NCBI RefSeq assembly: GCF_900176355.1
Contig: NZ_FWXI01000004.1
Span: 186,001-250,000 of the forward strand
Direction: 5' to 3'
DNA length: 64,000 nucleotides
Source of the DNA: Sporomusa malonica
GTDB lineage: Bacteria > Bacillota > Negativicutes > Sporomusales > Sporomusaceae
Within the stretch, counting starts at the first letter, position 1; every line of letters begins with the position of its first letter. Shown here one piece after another: positions 24,855 through 34,692 of this stretch. The notes below the pieces were generated by a model. That model did not search any database, was not told where the DNA came from, and worked only from the letters and a program-made list of their open reading frames with translations. Both the position numbers and the translations under genes were made by a program.

Positions 24855-27182
24855 GTGACAAACAGTCACTCCTTCGGAATCTATTCCATCCGCTGGCGGT
24901 TTATTATTTCAATTAGTCTCGCAGTCGTCTTAGGCCTATGTATGACGATACTATGGACCACTGAGCAAATCCGCCAGGAAGCCGAATTAGTTGCCATGGA
25001 GAAAGTGCGTGGCGATTTGAATTTGACTGAAGCTCTGCTCCACAGCCGCTATCCTGGTCCTTGGGCAATTCGTGATGGCAAACTATATAAAGGCGCTACC
25101 CTCATTAATGAGGATTTTGTGTTTGTAGATGAAGTAGGGCAGCAAACAGGAGACACCTGTTCTATCTTTCAGGGAGATACCCGAGTTGCCACCAACATAA
25201 TGAGGGCGGAAAAAAGGGTAATTGGTACAAAAGTTTCTGCTGAAGTATCTCAAATTGTGCTTGGTGAAGGACAGGAATTCCTCGGCGAGGCTGACGTAGT
25301 AGGCGTTAAATATCAGGCAGCTTATCGGCCTCTCCGGGATGAAACAGGCAAGATTATTGGTATATGGTATGTAGGAGCCGATAAGAGTTTTGTCGACAAA
25401 ATTACCGGAGATGCTATACGCAGTGTAACAAAATCCTTTCTACTTGGCTGGTTCGTTATACTTGCTGTAATCTGGTTGCTAACCAGTTCCTTAATTCGAC
25501 CAGTCAAACTACTTGTTAGTGCAGCAAACCGCCTGGCTGTTGGCGATTTGGACACTGAAATTACTGCCCATTCCAAAGATGAGATTGGCTACCTGTCTAA
25601 GACATTTGAGCAAATGAGGCAAAAACTTAGACTCCACAACCAAAACCTCGAGGATTTGGTTAGCGAACGGACATTTGAATTGAAACAGGCGTACGCAGAA
25701 TTAAAACAGTTGGATGAAATGAAGTCTTCTTTTCTATCTACGGTATCTCATGAGCTAAGAACCCCATTAACCTCTGTTCTCGGATTCGCCCGGATTATCC
25801 AAAAAAAATTAGAAACTGTGATCTTGCCGCAAATCACTACCGATGACCTAAAAGTAACTAAAGCTATGCAACAAATCAACGGCAATATTAATATTATTGT
25901 CGCAGAAGGCGAACGCCTGACCGATTTAATCAACGATGTGCTTGATTTAGCTAAGATGGAGGCAGGCAAGGTTAATTGGAAAATAGAACCGCAAGCTATA
26001 AAAGATATCATTACTAGAGCAGTTAATTCCACTGAATTTCTTGTCTCCCAAAAAGGGCTTACGATTATTACCGAGATCCAATCAGACCTCCCCCCTGTGC
26101 CTGCTGACCGGGATAGATTGATTCAAGTGCTCATCAATCTCATCTCCAATGCAGTCAAATTTACAGCCGAAGGCTCTATTACTTGCCGCGCCGTAAAGAC
26201 GGCAGACGGGGTATTAGTTACAGTTAGCGATCCTGGCATCGGTATCGCCAAGGAAGATCAGCAGACAGTGTTTGAAAAGTTCAAACAAATTGGTGACACT
26301 CTTACCGAGAAACCTAGAGGCACAGGCCTGGGACTGCCTATCTGCCGGCAAATTATTGAACATCACAGTGGCAGGATATGGGTAGAAAGCCAACCTGACC
26401 AAGGAAGCAGCTTTTGTTTCACGCTCCCAGTCTCGCCACAGGCAAATAGAGAATTAAGCAGTATTAATCGAGATCTATTACTGTACCAGGTCAAATGCCA
26501 CACACGAGACAGCAAAAGAGGTGATGAAAGCGCTAAAAACATCCTGGTCATAGACGATGAGGCCAACATCCGCACCCTCCTTCGTCAGGAACTGGAAGCT
26601 TCAGACTATACAGTACAAGAAGCCAGTGACGGCTTGCAGGCTCTAGAACGCATTTACCATACGCTCCGTACTGACAGAACCACACCAGACCTTATTATCT
26701 TAGATGTCATGATGCCAAAAATGAGTGGATTTGACGTTGCGGCTATACTAAAAAATAACCCGGATACCATGCATATCCCGATTGTTATGCTTTCGATTAT
26801 TGAAGACCAGCAGCGCGGTTACTCAATTGGTGTTGACCGTTATCTGACCAAACCAGTCAATATCGAAGTATTACTGAGCGAGATCAAATCCCTATTATCT
26901 CTTGAAAGTCATCGAAAAAACATCTTAGTTGTCGATGACGACCAGACCCTTCTTCAACATCTAACCCAATCACTGGCGGCAAGCGGCTATATCGTCTTTA
27001 GTACCGATGATAGTGACGACTGCATAAAAAGAGCTAAATCCCTAATGCCTGATATAATCATCATTGACAGCCGATTCTCTGAGCAGCACGGCATACTTAG
27101 ATCTCTGCGTTTTGAGAAAGGCTTCGAAAACGTGTTTTTTCTGCTACTTGGCAACACTACTGAGAGAAAAGATTCTGGATGA
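24855..27182 (+). CDS. Hybrid sensor histidine kinase with Cache, HAMP, HisKA, HATPase and two receiver domains
   Basis: A 775-residue membrane kinase. Transmembrane helices at about 18-38 and 190-213 flank a single Cache domain (FVFVDEVGQQTGDTCSIFQG onward). HAMP, coiled coil, HisKA with phospho-His in STVSHELRTPLTS, and HATPase (NLISNAVKFT, VSDPGIGI, GTGLGLPI) follow. Receiver 1 (about 560-680) is complete with IILDVMMPKMSG and LTKPVN. Receiver 2 begins with ILVVDDD but ends after about 88 residues, without the final strand-helix and Lys, so it is truncated. The start is GTG 24855 after GGGAGGG. A strong bidirectional hairpin terminates the operon. Confidence 0.92.
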   Translation: MTNSHSFGIYSIRWRFIISISLAVVLGLCMTILWTTEQIRQEAELVAMEKVRGDLNLTEALLHSRYPGPWAIRDGKLYKGATLINEDFVFVDEVGQQTGDTCSIFQGDTRVATNIMRAEKRVIGTKVSAEVSQIVLGEGQEFLGEADVVGVKYQAAYRPLRDETGKIIGIWYVGADKSFVDKITGDAIRSVTKSFLLGWFVILAVIWLLTSSLIRPVKLLVSAANRLAVGDLDTEITAHSKDEIGYLSKTFEQMRQKLRLHNQNLEDLVSERTFELKQAYAELKQLDEMKSSFLSTVSHELRTPLTSVLGFARIIQKKLETVILPQITTDDLKVTKAMQQINGNINIIVAEGERLTDLINDVLDLAKMEAGKVNWKIEPQAIKDIITRAVNSTEFLVSQKGLTIITEIQSDLPPVPADRDRLIQVLINLISNAVKFTAEGSITCRAVKTADGVLVTVSDPGIGIAKEDQQTVFEKFKQIGDTLTEKPRGTGLGLPICRQIIEHHSGRIWVESQPDQGSSFCFTLPVSPQANRELSSINRDLLLYQVKCHTRDSKRGDESAKNILVIDDEANIRTLLRQELEASDYTVQEASDGLQALERIYHTLRTDRTTPDLIILDVMMPKMSGFDVAAILKNNPDTMHIPIVMLSIIEDQQRGYSIGVDRYLTKPVNIEVLLSEIKSLLSLESHRKNILVVDDDQTLLQHLTQSLAASGYIVFSTDDSDDCIKRAKSLMPDIIIIDSRFSEQHGILRSLRFEKGFENVFFLLLGNTTERKDSG

Positions 27183-27241
27183 CCCTTCAAAGCTAGCAGC
27201 CTCGACCTTTTTATATCTCCAGTGGCTTGTTTTCTCAAATA

Positions 27242-27304
27242 AAAATCCTGCGGGAGTTATAGTCCCAACCTATGGGTTCAGACTATAACTCCCGCAGGAT
27301 TTTA
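27242..27304. terminator. Bidirectional terminator between convergent kinase genes
   Basis: Near-perfect stem of 20 bp or more (AAAATCCTGCGGGAGTTATA with its complement) around a short loop; A/T tracts on both sides serve the hybrid kinase on plus and the PAS kinase on minus. Confidence 0.92.
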
Positions 27305-27319
27305 TTTTGGCATGCCCCT

Positions 27320-28894
27320 TCAGCTTATCGCCTCTTTGGCTGTACCATTGCGGTCTTGAAAAATGACAAAAAAGATTGTACCTTTTAAACTGGTATCATA
27401 TCTAAGCATCGCATCATGGCGATTAGCAATACTATAACATACGGCCAGCCCCAATCCGGTCCCCTGTTCCTTGGTGGAAAAGAATGGCGTTCCTACTTTA
27501 TCCATTACTTCAGGCTCAATTCCGCTCCCTTCGTCCTCAACAGCTAAAATAATATCATTACCCTCTAAATAGGTTCTAATTGTTAGCGTTCCGCCAGCTT
27601 CCATTGCTTCTAGTCCATTTCTTACAAGGTTAAGAATCAATTGGCGGATTTCTTTGTGATCAACAAGTATATCTGGAATTTCACCCAGGCTTGTTTTTAT
27701 ATATTTATTGGCCATTAGACCATCAGCTTCTAGCAAAGGCATCATAGAATTTATAATTTCATTAATATTGTAAAGCTCGCGATTTATTGCTTTATTTTTG
27801 GCAAGTGCCAGAAATTCCGATATGATCGAATTAGCCCTGTCCAATTCTGCAATCATGATAGTAAAATAATCGTTATATTGAACACAGCCACTCTTTTTGC
27901 TAAGCATCTGCAGGAATCCGCGAACAGTAGTCATTGGATTCCTTACTTCGTGGCCGATACTAGCGGCCATTTCTCCAACTACATTGAGCCTATCCAGCCG
28001 GGCAAACTCTTTTTCCAATAGTCTTTTCTCAGTAACATCTTGTATAATGCAAAGCACCGACTCTACTAAACCACTTTCGGAGAACTCAGGAATAAAGCGG
28101 GCATGATAAGCGACTAGCTCACCTCTACGCCACCAAAGCTTCATCTCAGATTCGATTGTCGATGGTTTACCTGTATTTATTACGGCTAAAACTTCTCGTT
28201 TCCATTCTTGGAAAGTGGTTATATATTCTTTACTGGGGGCTATCTTACCCATACTTTTTCCGATAAACATTCTAGGGTCAATCTTTGTATAACGGGTGAC
28301 TGACGGACTAACATACAGGTAGGTCAGATTCTTGTCTAAACGGATAATGACATCAGGAGAGTTCTCGGCTAAGGTTCTAAACTCTTTTTGCCGCTGCCGT
28401 AAAGCTTCTTCCATCTGTTTACGAGTAGTAACATCTCTGCCCATAACGACAATCCCCTTAGGAGATCCATCAGGATAATAAATAGGCGCTTTTATAATGT
28501 CAAAGGTAATTGTATAACCGTTCTTTGTACTGATATCCAATTCCACTTTAATCGGGTTGCCGGCTAACCACGCTTGCTTGTCAGTACAGGCACAGTAGTC
28601 TAACGCATCGGGGTAATTACTGCAAATCTCCATTAACTCCAAATCAGACTTGCCTTTGTATTGATACTGGTCTAAGCCAAATAGATTAAGCGTAAACTCA
28701 TTGGCCTCCAGCCATCTGCCATACTGATCTTTGAAGCAAAGCAGGTCCGGAGCGGCAGAGATTAGGGTACTTAGTTTCTCCTCACTTTCCAATAATGCAT
28801 TCTTTATGTGCGCGTTTTCCCTCTCTAACAGACTTATTCGGTGCCGAAGCTCTCTTGATTCTGCAGATAAATCGTTTTTATCATGGTTTTTCAT
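27320..28894 (-). CDS. PAS-domain sensor histidine kinase, sporulation-kinase type
   Basis: A 524-residue cytoplasmic kinase: short N-terminal coiled coil, PAS 1 (about 38-160; FKDQYGRWLEANEFTLNLFG), PAS 2 (about 168-295; DVIIRLDKNLTYLYVSPSVT), HisKA with the compact motif GHEVRNPMTTVRGFLQ, and HATPase (NLVRNGLEAM, VEDEGSGI, GTGLGLAV). That HisKA motif is typical of KinB/KinE-like orphan kinases that feed the Spo0 phosphorelay in spore-forming Firmicutes; the sporulation role is inference. No response regulator is paired with it. The start is ATG 28894, 7 nt after AGGAGG. Confidence 0.9.
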   Translation of the reverse strand: MKNHDKNDLSAESRELRHRISLLERENAHIKNALLESEEKLSTLISAAPDLLCFKDQYGRWLEANEFTLNLFGLDQYQYKGKSDLELMEICSNYPDALDYCACTDKQAWLAGNPIKVELDISTKNGYTITFDIIKAPIYYPDGSPKGIVVMGRDVTTRKQMEEALRQRQKEFRTLAENSPDVIIRLDKNLTYLYVSPSVTRYTKIDPRMFIGKSMGKIAPSKEYITTFQEWKREVLAVINTGKPSTIESEMKLWWRRGELVAYHARFIPEFSESGLVESVLCIIQDVTEKRLLEKEFARLDRLNVVGEMAASIGHEVRNPMTTVRGFLQMLSKKSGCVQYNDYFTIMIAELDRANSIISEFLALAKNKAINRELYNINEIINSMMPLLEADGLMANKYIKTSLGEIPDILVDHKEIRQLILNLVRNGLEAMEAGGTLTIRTYLEGNDIILAVEDEGSGIEPEVMDKVGTPFFSTKEQGTGLGLAVCYSIANRHDAMLRYDTSLKGTIFFVIFQDRNGTAKEAIS

Positions 28895-29003
28895 CCGAGC
28901 TCCTCCTGGAAATTAATGGTATTTTCGCTATATTTTTATATATTCCACGCTTTATTGCTTAATCCTTTATTAAACTTAGTAATTTTCAAATTATTAGGAT
29001 AAA

Positions 29004-29885
29004 TCAAAGCTGCTTTTTTACAAAATCGATGAGTGCTCTGGCCGCATGTGATAAATACCGCCTGCTTTTCCAAACCATAGCTAATCTTAAAAAAACCTGG
29101 GGATCAGCCATAGGCAGCGTAGTAAAGGTGCCAGCATTCAGTTCCTGGCAGACTTTGCTTGGAAGTAAAGCAACACCAAGACGAGCGGCAACAATCTGAG
29201 TCATCAGCTCTCGCTGTGATGTTTCAAAGATAATATGGGGTGAAAAACCAGCCTCTTTACATCGTTCAATAATTTTGTCATGCAGGATATAATCACTGCT
29301 ATACAAAACGAAATGCTCATTTCTAAGTTCCTGATAGGTAACAATAGATTTGCTAGCTAGCGGGTGCTGCGGGTGCATAACAATCTTGAGCGGATCCTGG
29401 ACAAAAGAGATTGCCTCATAAAGCTGTTCTGCTTCGCAGGGTACATAGATTATCCCCATATCCAGCGTACCATCTTGAATTCCCATTTCTATTTTCTTGG
29501 AACCATATTCATACAAGTTAATTTGGATATTGGGATATTCGTTTTTAAATCTTCCCAACAGTTGGGCAAAATCACTCACGCCAGTGATAGGAGGCAACCC
29601 TATATGGATTTTTCCTGTCTGCATCTGGGTAATTCCTCTTAGCTGTGCATTGATATTTTGAAAAGAGGAAATAACCTGTTGAGCCTGTTCAAGGATTGCA
29701 TCGCCAGCATCTGTCAGTTCAACATATTTAGGATTCCGGTAAAACAATACTGAGCCGAGCTGATTTTCCAGCTCTTTGATGGCCTTACTAATAGAAGGCT
29801 GCGACACGTGCAGCGTTTCAGCCGCTTTACTGAAACTTTTCTGACGTGCAACCTCAATAAAATACTCCAATTGTCTGATCTCCAT
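29004..29885 (-). CDS. LysR-family transcriptional regulator
   Basis: A 293-residue regulator with an N-terminal winged helix (MEIRQLEYFIEVARQKSFSK to SQPSISKAIKELENQLG) and a two-lobed periplasmic-binding-like effector domain (about 90-293). It resembles the CynR/CysB-like group of Firmicutes. It lies downstream of uxuB on the same strand but beyond a terminator hairpin, so it is probably transcribed on its own, and its target is unclear. It is not needed to explain the uronate operon, which begins with its own GntR regulator. Confidence 0.9.
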   Translation of the reverse strand: MEIRQLEYFIEVARQKSFSKAAETLHVSQPSISKAIKELENQLGSVLFYRNPKYVELTDAGDAILEQAQQVISSFQNINAQLRGITQMQTGKIHIGLPPITGVSDFAQLLGRFKNEYPNIQINLYEYGSKKIEMGIQDGTLDMGIIYVPCEAEQLYEAISFVQDPLKIVMHPQHPLASKSIVTYQELRNEHFVLYSSDYILHDKIIERCKEAGFSPHIIFETSQRELMTQIVAARLGVALLPSKVCQELNAGTFTTLPMADPQVFLRLAMVWKSRRYLSHAARALIDFVKKQL

Positions 29886-29909
29886 GTTATTGCTCCATTC
29901 AAATAGTAA

Positions 29910-29945
29910 AACTCAAGCAGCAGGCATCAAACCACTGCTTGAGCT
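29910..29945 (-). terminator. Terminator after uxuB
   Basis: Stem CTCAAGCAG/CTGCTTGAG followed on the minus strand by TTTTACTATTT; the plus side has TTTGTTTTTATT, so it is likely bidirectional. It marks the end of the uronate operon. Confidence 0.8.
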
Positions 29946-29954
29946 TTGTTTTTA

Positions 29955-31571
29955 TTAAGATAAATACTTCTGCAAGGCAGCTCTTACCGCACCGGCTCCA
30001 GCTATCATTTCGCTAAAATAGGCTTCAATCTTTTCTCCTAAGCCGACACTGTAAAGATCTGAGCCAAACAGATCTTTATTAGATAGTATTGGTTTCAAGT
30101 GATCTTGTACAGATTCACTGTCCCCAAATTTAATTCCTGCAACATGAGATTTCAGGGTACTCAATAACGGATCTGAACTTAAATTCATCTCCTTGCCCTG
30201 ATCATCGACACCCATCAGATATCTGCACCAGCCCGCAATAACAAGGGGGATATAAGTAAGACTTTTAACATCCAAATCTGTTCTTTCGCCATAGGCCTTA
30301 ATGGTTTCGCCAAACCGTATGCCGACTTTTTGGGATGTATCTGTGGCAATTCTCTGTGGTGTATCAGGAATATTCGGATTGGGGAACCTTACTTCAATTA
30401 CTTCTTTGATAAAAGCCTTGGGATCAATAATTTGCGGATTGACAACAACTGGCATGCCTTCTTCGTAACCTACTTTTTCTACCAGCCTTTTTAATTCGGT
30501 ATCTTTCATCTCGTCTGCAATCAACGTATAGCCAAGCAAACAGCCAAAAACAGCCAGTGAGGTATGTAAAGGATTCAAGCAAGTACATACCTTCATCTTT
30601 TCTACCCGATCCACAGTCTGCCGGTCGGTAAAGATTACCCCAGCTTGTTCAAGCGGCATCCGGCCATTCGGGAATTTATCTTCGATGACCAGATATTCGG
30701 ATTTCTCAGCATTAACAAAAGGTGCAATAAAGGTATTCTTAGCTGTACACAGAATCTCGGTGCTGGCAAAACCGCTTTCATTCAAGCCTTGCTTAACACT
30801 CTCGGCAGGTCTGGGGGTAATTTTGTCAATCATGCTCCAAGGGAATGATACCTTGGCAGGGTTATTTATATATTGTACAAAATCCTTTGCGACTAAGCCC
30901 CTTTGACTCCAGGTTTCAGCAATTGCCGCAACTGAGCTATGAAGGATATCACCATTATGGGAACAATTATCCATACTTACAAAAGCAATCGGCAATTCTC
31001 CATTTTGATAGCGTGTATATGCTAAGGAGGTAATCCTGGCCATGACACTTTTCGGGTTTTCCGGCCCGTTTTCCATATCGTCTTGGACATCGGCTGAGTA
31101 ATCGCCGACGGCATTCTTTAGGCTATAACCTTTTTCGGTTATCGTAAAACTGGCTAGTTGTAATGAGGGGTTAGCAAATATGGTTTTCAGCCTCTGCCAG
31201 TCAGTTTTTCTAGCAGGATCGCCTACTAGACTTTCGCTAATACTTCCGATGATCTTTTTTTCTAAGCTGCCATCTGTATTCATAATAGCCAATAATCCTA
31301 GATTATCATAAGGCGCATAAATTTTTTCTATGATTTCATAATCATAGGTTTCAACAACCACAATGCCGGTATCGGCTTTGCCAGAGTTTAGCAATGTTTG
31401 CTGCAGCATGGCGATAAAACCTCTGAAGATATTGCCAGCCCCAAAGTGTACCCATGTTGGGTTTGCCTGTGTCATAGCTGTCATTTGATCATAATTAAAT
31501 TTCATACTTTCGATACCTGCCTGTTCCCACATGGCGGTATTTTTGATACTATCTTTGTTTAAATGTAACAT
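29955..31571 (-). CDS. uxuB: Mannitol dehydrogenase-family oxidoreductase, probable fructuronate reductase
   Basis: A 538-residue NAD-dependent polyol dehydrogenase. The Rossmann motif is VHFGAGNIFRGF, and the C-terminal mannitol dehydrogenase domain carries VCTCLNPLHTSLAVFGCLLG. Within the family, the partner mannonate dehydratase and uronate transporter in the same operon point to UxuB, which interconverts D-fructuronate and D-mannonate. The start is ATG 31571, 7 nt after AAGGGAG; the longer frame to 31646 has no ribosome binding site. Confidence 0.88.
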   Translation of the reverse strand: MLHLNKDSIKNTAMWEQAGIESMKFNYDQMTAMTQANPTWVHFGAGNIFRGFIAMLQQTLLNSGKADTGIVVVETYDYEIIEKIYAPYDNLGLLAIMNTDGSLEKKIIGSISESLVGDPARKTDWQRLKTIFANPSLQLASFTITEKGYSLKNAVGDYSADVQDDMENGPENPKSVMARITSLAYTRYQNGELPIAFVSMDNCSHNGDILHSSVAAIAETWSQRGLVAKDFVQYINNPAKVSFPWSMIDKITPRPAESVKQGLNESGFASTEILCTAKNTFIAPFVNAEKSEYLVIEDKFPNGRMPLEQAGVIFTDRQTVDRVEKMKVCTCLNPLHTSLAVFGCLLGYTLIADEMKDTELKRLVEKVGYEEGMPVVVNPQIIDPKAFIKEVIEVRFPNPNIPDTPQRIATDTSQKVGIRFGETIKAYGERTDLDVKSLTYIPLVIAGWCRYLMGVDDQGKEMNLSSDPLLSTLKSHVAGIKFGDSESVQDHLKPILSNKDLFGSDLYSVGLGEKIEAYFSEMIAGAGAVRAALQKYLS

Positions 31572-31686
31572 TAGTTGACTCCCTTCTTCTCTTGTTACCT
31601 GTTTGAAAAGCCAAATACTACTGCTAAAATTATTAGCACAGGACAACTATACCATACCTGCCAATTACCACAAATTAGTAAGCAAA

Positions 31687-31715
31687 CGGCTGTTCATCAT
31701 TTGGATGAACAGCCG
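31687..31715. other. Intercistronic hairpin between dctP and uxuB
   Basis: CGGCTGTTCAT and ATGAACAGCCG form an 11-bp perfect stem 27 bp past the dctP stop, with no U-tract. It may stabilise the dctP message and set differential expression within the operon. Confidence 0.55.
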
Positions 31716-31741
31716 CCGCACATATACTTTTTTACACTCTA

Positions 31742-32761
31742 CTATTTAGCTAATTTTTGGATAGCTTCCAGTTCGGCTTTGAAGTCAACGCCGTATTTAT
31801 CAATAACTGGCTTGGCAGCATTCTGCCAAGGTTTAACGTCTTTAACTTCAGTAACAACTACGCCGCTCTTAATAAGCTTATCCATAGCGTCTTTTTCAAA
31901 CTTGTTCCATTGTTCTTTTTGATATGGGACAGAATCTTGAGCTGCTTGTTTGATAAGCGCGCGATCTTCTTCAGACAGTTTGTCCCAAGCAAGCTTGCTC
32001 ATCATCAACACTTCAGGAACTCTTTGATGGCTATCCAAAACATAGTTTTTTACAGCCTGATTGTGGCTGGCAGTCAGGTAGCTGGGAGCATTGTTCTCAG
32101 CACCGTCGATAACCCCTGTCTGCAGGGCGCTGAATACTTCACCATAGGCCATCGGAGTTGCACTAGCACCAAAGGCTTTCATCAGGTCGATGTTGATAGC
32201 GTTTTGAATAACACGGATTTTCATACCCTTTAAATCATCAGGCGACTTAACAGGGTTTTTGGTGTAAAAGCTGCGTGAGCCTGAGCTATAGTAGGCAAGT
32301 CCCACCATCTTGGATTTATCAAGGCTGGCTAACATTTGCTTACCTGATTCGCTGTCAAGGTATCTCCATACATGGGCATCATCATTAAAGATATACGGCA
32401 GGGAATAAACACCAAATGCCTTATTAAACTCGGCCAGGTTACCAGTACTTACCCGGGTGAATTCAAGAGAACCCATTTGAATCTGCTGAACAACTGACTT
32501 CTCATCACCAAGCTGAGCAGAATCAAATACTTTTATTTGAATGCGACCTTTACTTCTTTCATTTACCAGCTCGGCAAATTTTTTGTCACCAAGAGTCGTC
32601 GGATAATCGGATGGATGGGCTTCTGCCAAACGGAAAGTGTACTTAGGTTTCTGAGCGTCACCTGCAGGTGCGTCTTTTTTAGCACCGCCGCAGCCTGAGA
32701 CTACAACGCCTGCCCCTAATACAACTGCTAAACATGCTGCTAACCATTTTTTACTTTTCAT
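31742..32761 (-). CDS. dctP: TRAP transporter substrate-binding protein, DctP family
   Basis: A 339-residue extracytoplasmic solute receptor. The signal peptide ends in a lipobox, VVVSGCGG, so the protein is a lipoprotein. Family features are TFRLAEAHPSDYPTTLGDKKF, the substrate-carboxylate Arg in GMKIRVIQN, and ETPMAYGE-like ATPMAYGEVFSALQTGVIDGAENN. With UxuA and UxuB in the operon the ligand is probably a hexuronate such as glucuronate. Genes for the two membrane subunits lie directly upstream. Confidence 0.94.
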   Translation of the reverse strand: MKSKKWLAACLAVVLGAGVVVSGCGGAKKDAPAGDAQKPKYTFRLAEAHPSDYPTTLGDKKFAELVNERSKGRIQIKVFDSAQLGDEKSVVQQIQMGSLEFTRVSTGNLAEFNKAFGVYSLPYIFNDDAHVWRYLDSESGKQMLASLDKSKMVGLAYYSSGSRSFYTKNPVKSPDDLKGMKIRVIQNAINIDLMKAFGASATPMAYGEVFSALQTGVIDGAENNAPSYLTASHNQAVKNYVLDSHQRVPEVLMMSKLAWDKLSEEDRALIKQAAQDSVPYQKEQWNKFEKDAMDKLIKSGVVVTEVKDVKPWQNAAKPVIDKYGVDFKAELEAIQKLAK

Positions 32762-32859
32762 TGTTCTCCCCCTTAATATTAGTACGGATACCTATAAAGC
32801 GTGACAGTTTCTGTACAAATCGCCCCCTCTGCCATCCGTTTGCAAACCCTAATTAGACT

Positions 32860-34152
32860 CTATTTAAAGAGAGATGGCAGCCATAGAACAGTTTGCGGAA
32901 CATAGGTGATTAGGACCAGAACTACCAGCATAGCATAGAAGAATGGCATCATGGCTTTCGTACCTTGGGATATACTGACGCCGCCGATAGCGCAGCCGAT
33001 AAACAATACTGTTCCAACCGGAGGCGTCAATAATCCTATTCCGGCATTAAATACCAGCATAAGACCAAAGTGAACCGGATCCATGCCAAACGCTACCGCT
33101 ACTGGCAGCAGGACAGGTGTCAAAATCAGAATCATCGGTGCCATATCCATCGGCCCGCCCAAAATTATGAGCAAGATGTTCATAAGCATTAAGATAACAT
33201 ATTTATTGTCTGATATACTCAAAAACCAAGAGGTAATCATATCAGGTATGCTGAGGTAGGCCATTACATAGCCAAAGGCAGCCGATGCGGCAATTAGGAA
33301 GTACACCATCAATACCGTACGCAAAGTACGTTTAAGCACACTCCACATACGTGTTACCGGTACATCACGGTAAAAGCCGAAAGCCAGAATAAAGGAATAG
33401 ACAACCGCCAAAGCCCCTGATTCAGTGGCAGTAAACACCCCAGAAATAATACCACCAAGGATAATGAAGGCCGGTGAAATAGATAACAGTCCGTCAAATA
33501 CAATACGAGGTATATCTTTTCTGTCAACTGGATCACTGATTGGGTAATTACGTTGCTTGGCCATTAAATAAGCTACAGTCATAAGTGAACCAAGTAAAAT
33601 AAAACCGGGAACAATACCGCCAAGAAACAAACTCTTAATAGAAATACCACCAGCAACGATAGAGTACAATACTAAGTTATGGCTAGGCGGTACAACAACA
33701 CCTTGGATGGCTGAAGAAATGGTAAGACCAACCGCATAGTCGGCATCATAGCCTTTTTTCTTCATGGCCGGGATCATAACTGAACCGACAGAAGCAGCGT
33801 CAGCACCGGCTGAGCCAGAAATATTGCCAAAAAACATGCAGGCAATACAGTTTACCAACGCAAGACCACCACGAATCCTGCCTACCAACAGACTGGCGAA
33901 ATTGACCAGTCGCTGAGCCAAGCCGCCTTCACCCATGATTTGGCCGGTAAGAATAAAAAACGGAATAGCTAACAAGGAGAAGGTGCTAACACCGTTAATC
34001 ATTTGCTGCCCAATAGTAGGAAGGGGAACATCAAGAAATATCATGGTTAACAAAGATGAGGCAAATAACGCCTGGGCTACAGGCAGTTTAAGAAGTACGG
34101 TTCCAATAAAGCTAATTCCCAGCAGCCATACTGCAATATCATTTACGTCCAT
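32860..34152 (-). CDS. dctM: TRAP transporter large permease, DctM family
   Basis: A 430-residue, roughly 12-helix permease that moves the substrate with sodium. It has the family motif NISGSAGADAASVGSVMIPAM and the C-terminal GLLTPPVGTVLF repeat of GVVVPPSHNLVLYS. It overlaps the dctQ gene by one base (TAATG-type junction), so it is translationally coupled. Confidence 0.95.
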   Translation of the reverse strand: MDVNDIAVWLLGISFIGTVLLKLPVAQALFASSLLTMIFLDVPLPTIGQQMINGVSTFSLLAIPFFILTGQIMGEGGLAQRLVNFASLLVGRIRGGLALVNCIACMFFGNISGSAGADAASVGSVMIPAMKKKGYDADYAVGLTISSAIQGVVVPPSHNLVLYSIVAGGISIKSLFLGGIVPGFILLGSLMTVAYLMAKQRNYPISDPVDRKDIPRIVFDGLLSISPAFIILGGIISGVFTATESGALAVVYSFILAFGFYRDVPVTRMWSVLKRTLRTVLMVYFLIAASAAFGYVMAYLSIPDMITSWFLSISDNKYVILMLMNILLIILGGPMDMAPMILILTPVLLPVAVAFGMDPVHFGLMLVFNAGIGLLTPPVGTVLFIGCAIGGVSISQGTKAMMPFFYAMLVVLVLITYVPQTVLWLPSLFK

Positions 34153-34673
34153 TACGCTTTGCCCTCCATGTCTCCGCCAATCTCAAGATCAGAACCTGTG
34201 TGGCGCTTGGTATCAATGCCGGCAAGGTGCAAGAGCGAATAAGCGCAAACCATAAGGCCGCTTACTGGCATAACCAGATACACAATGCTGTTAGGCAATT
34301 TGGTGGCCGGCAGGGTGGAGTCAAACATGAGTACAGTAAACTCCCAGCCGTAGACAACAAAGTATAAGCCGTAGAGAAGTCCCATTATCTCAATCCACTT
34401 GTCAAGCCAGAAGTTAACCCTAGGAGACATGCGGTCAGTCAACGCTTCGACGCCCATATGCACACCCTCGCGGAAGCCAATGGCAATACCCATAAAAGCA
34501 AACCATACCAGACACAACAGAATGGCTTCTTCTGACCAGAAAAAAACAAAGTTAAACAGTTTGCGAGTCAATACCTGAACAGCCATGACGATAATAACAC
34601 CAAGCAAAGCAAATATTGCGCAAGTTTCAAATAGCGTGTCAATTTTTAAAGCAACTTTTTTTAGAGATTCCAA
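34152..34673 (-). CDS. dctQ: TRAP transporter small permease, DctQ family
   Basis: A 173-residue protein with four predicted transmembrane helices and the DctQ signature around FFWSEEAILLCLVWFAFMG and FREGVHMGVEAL. It partners DctM in the membrane complex. It begins 19 bp after uxuA, within the same operon. Confidence 0.94.
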   Translation of the reverse strand: MESLKKVALKIDTLFETCAIFALLGVIIVMAVQVLTRKLFNFVFFWSEEAILLCLVWFAFMGIAIGFREGVHMGVEALTDRMSPRVNFWLDKWIEIMGLLYGLYFVVYGWEFTVLMFDSTLPATKLPNSIVYLVMPVSGLMVCAYSLLHLAGIDTKRHTGSDLEIGGDMEGKA

Positions 34674-34692
34674 GTCTTTGCCTCCTTAATCA

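Noticed and set aside
27064..27288. Frameshift restoring the second receiver of the hybrid kinase
   Set aside because: The alternative frame after 27180 does not show the expected receiver end (Lys-Pro motif), so a simple frameshift is not supported.
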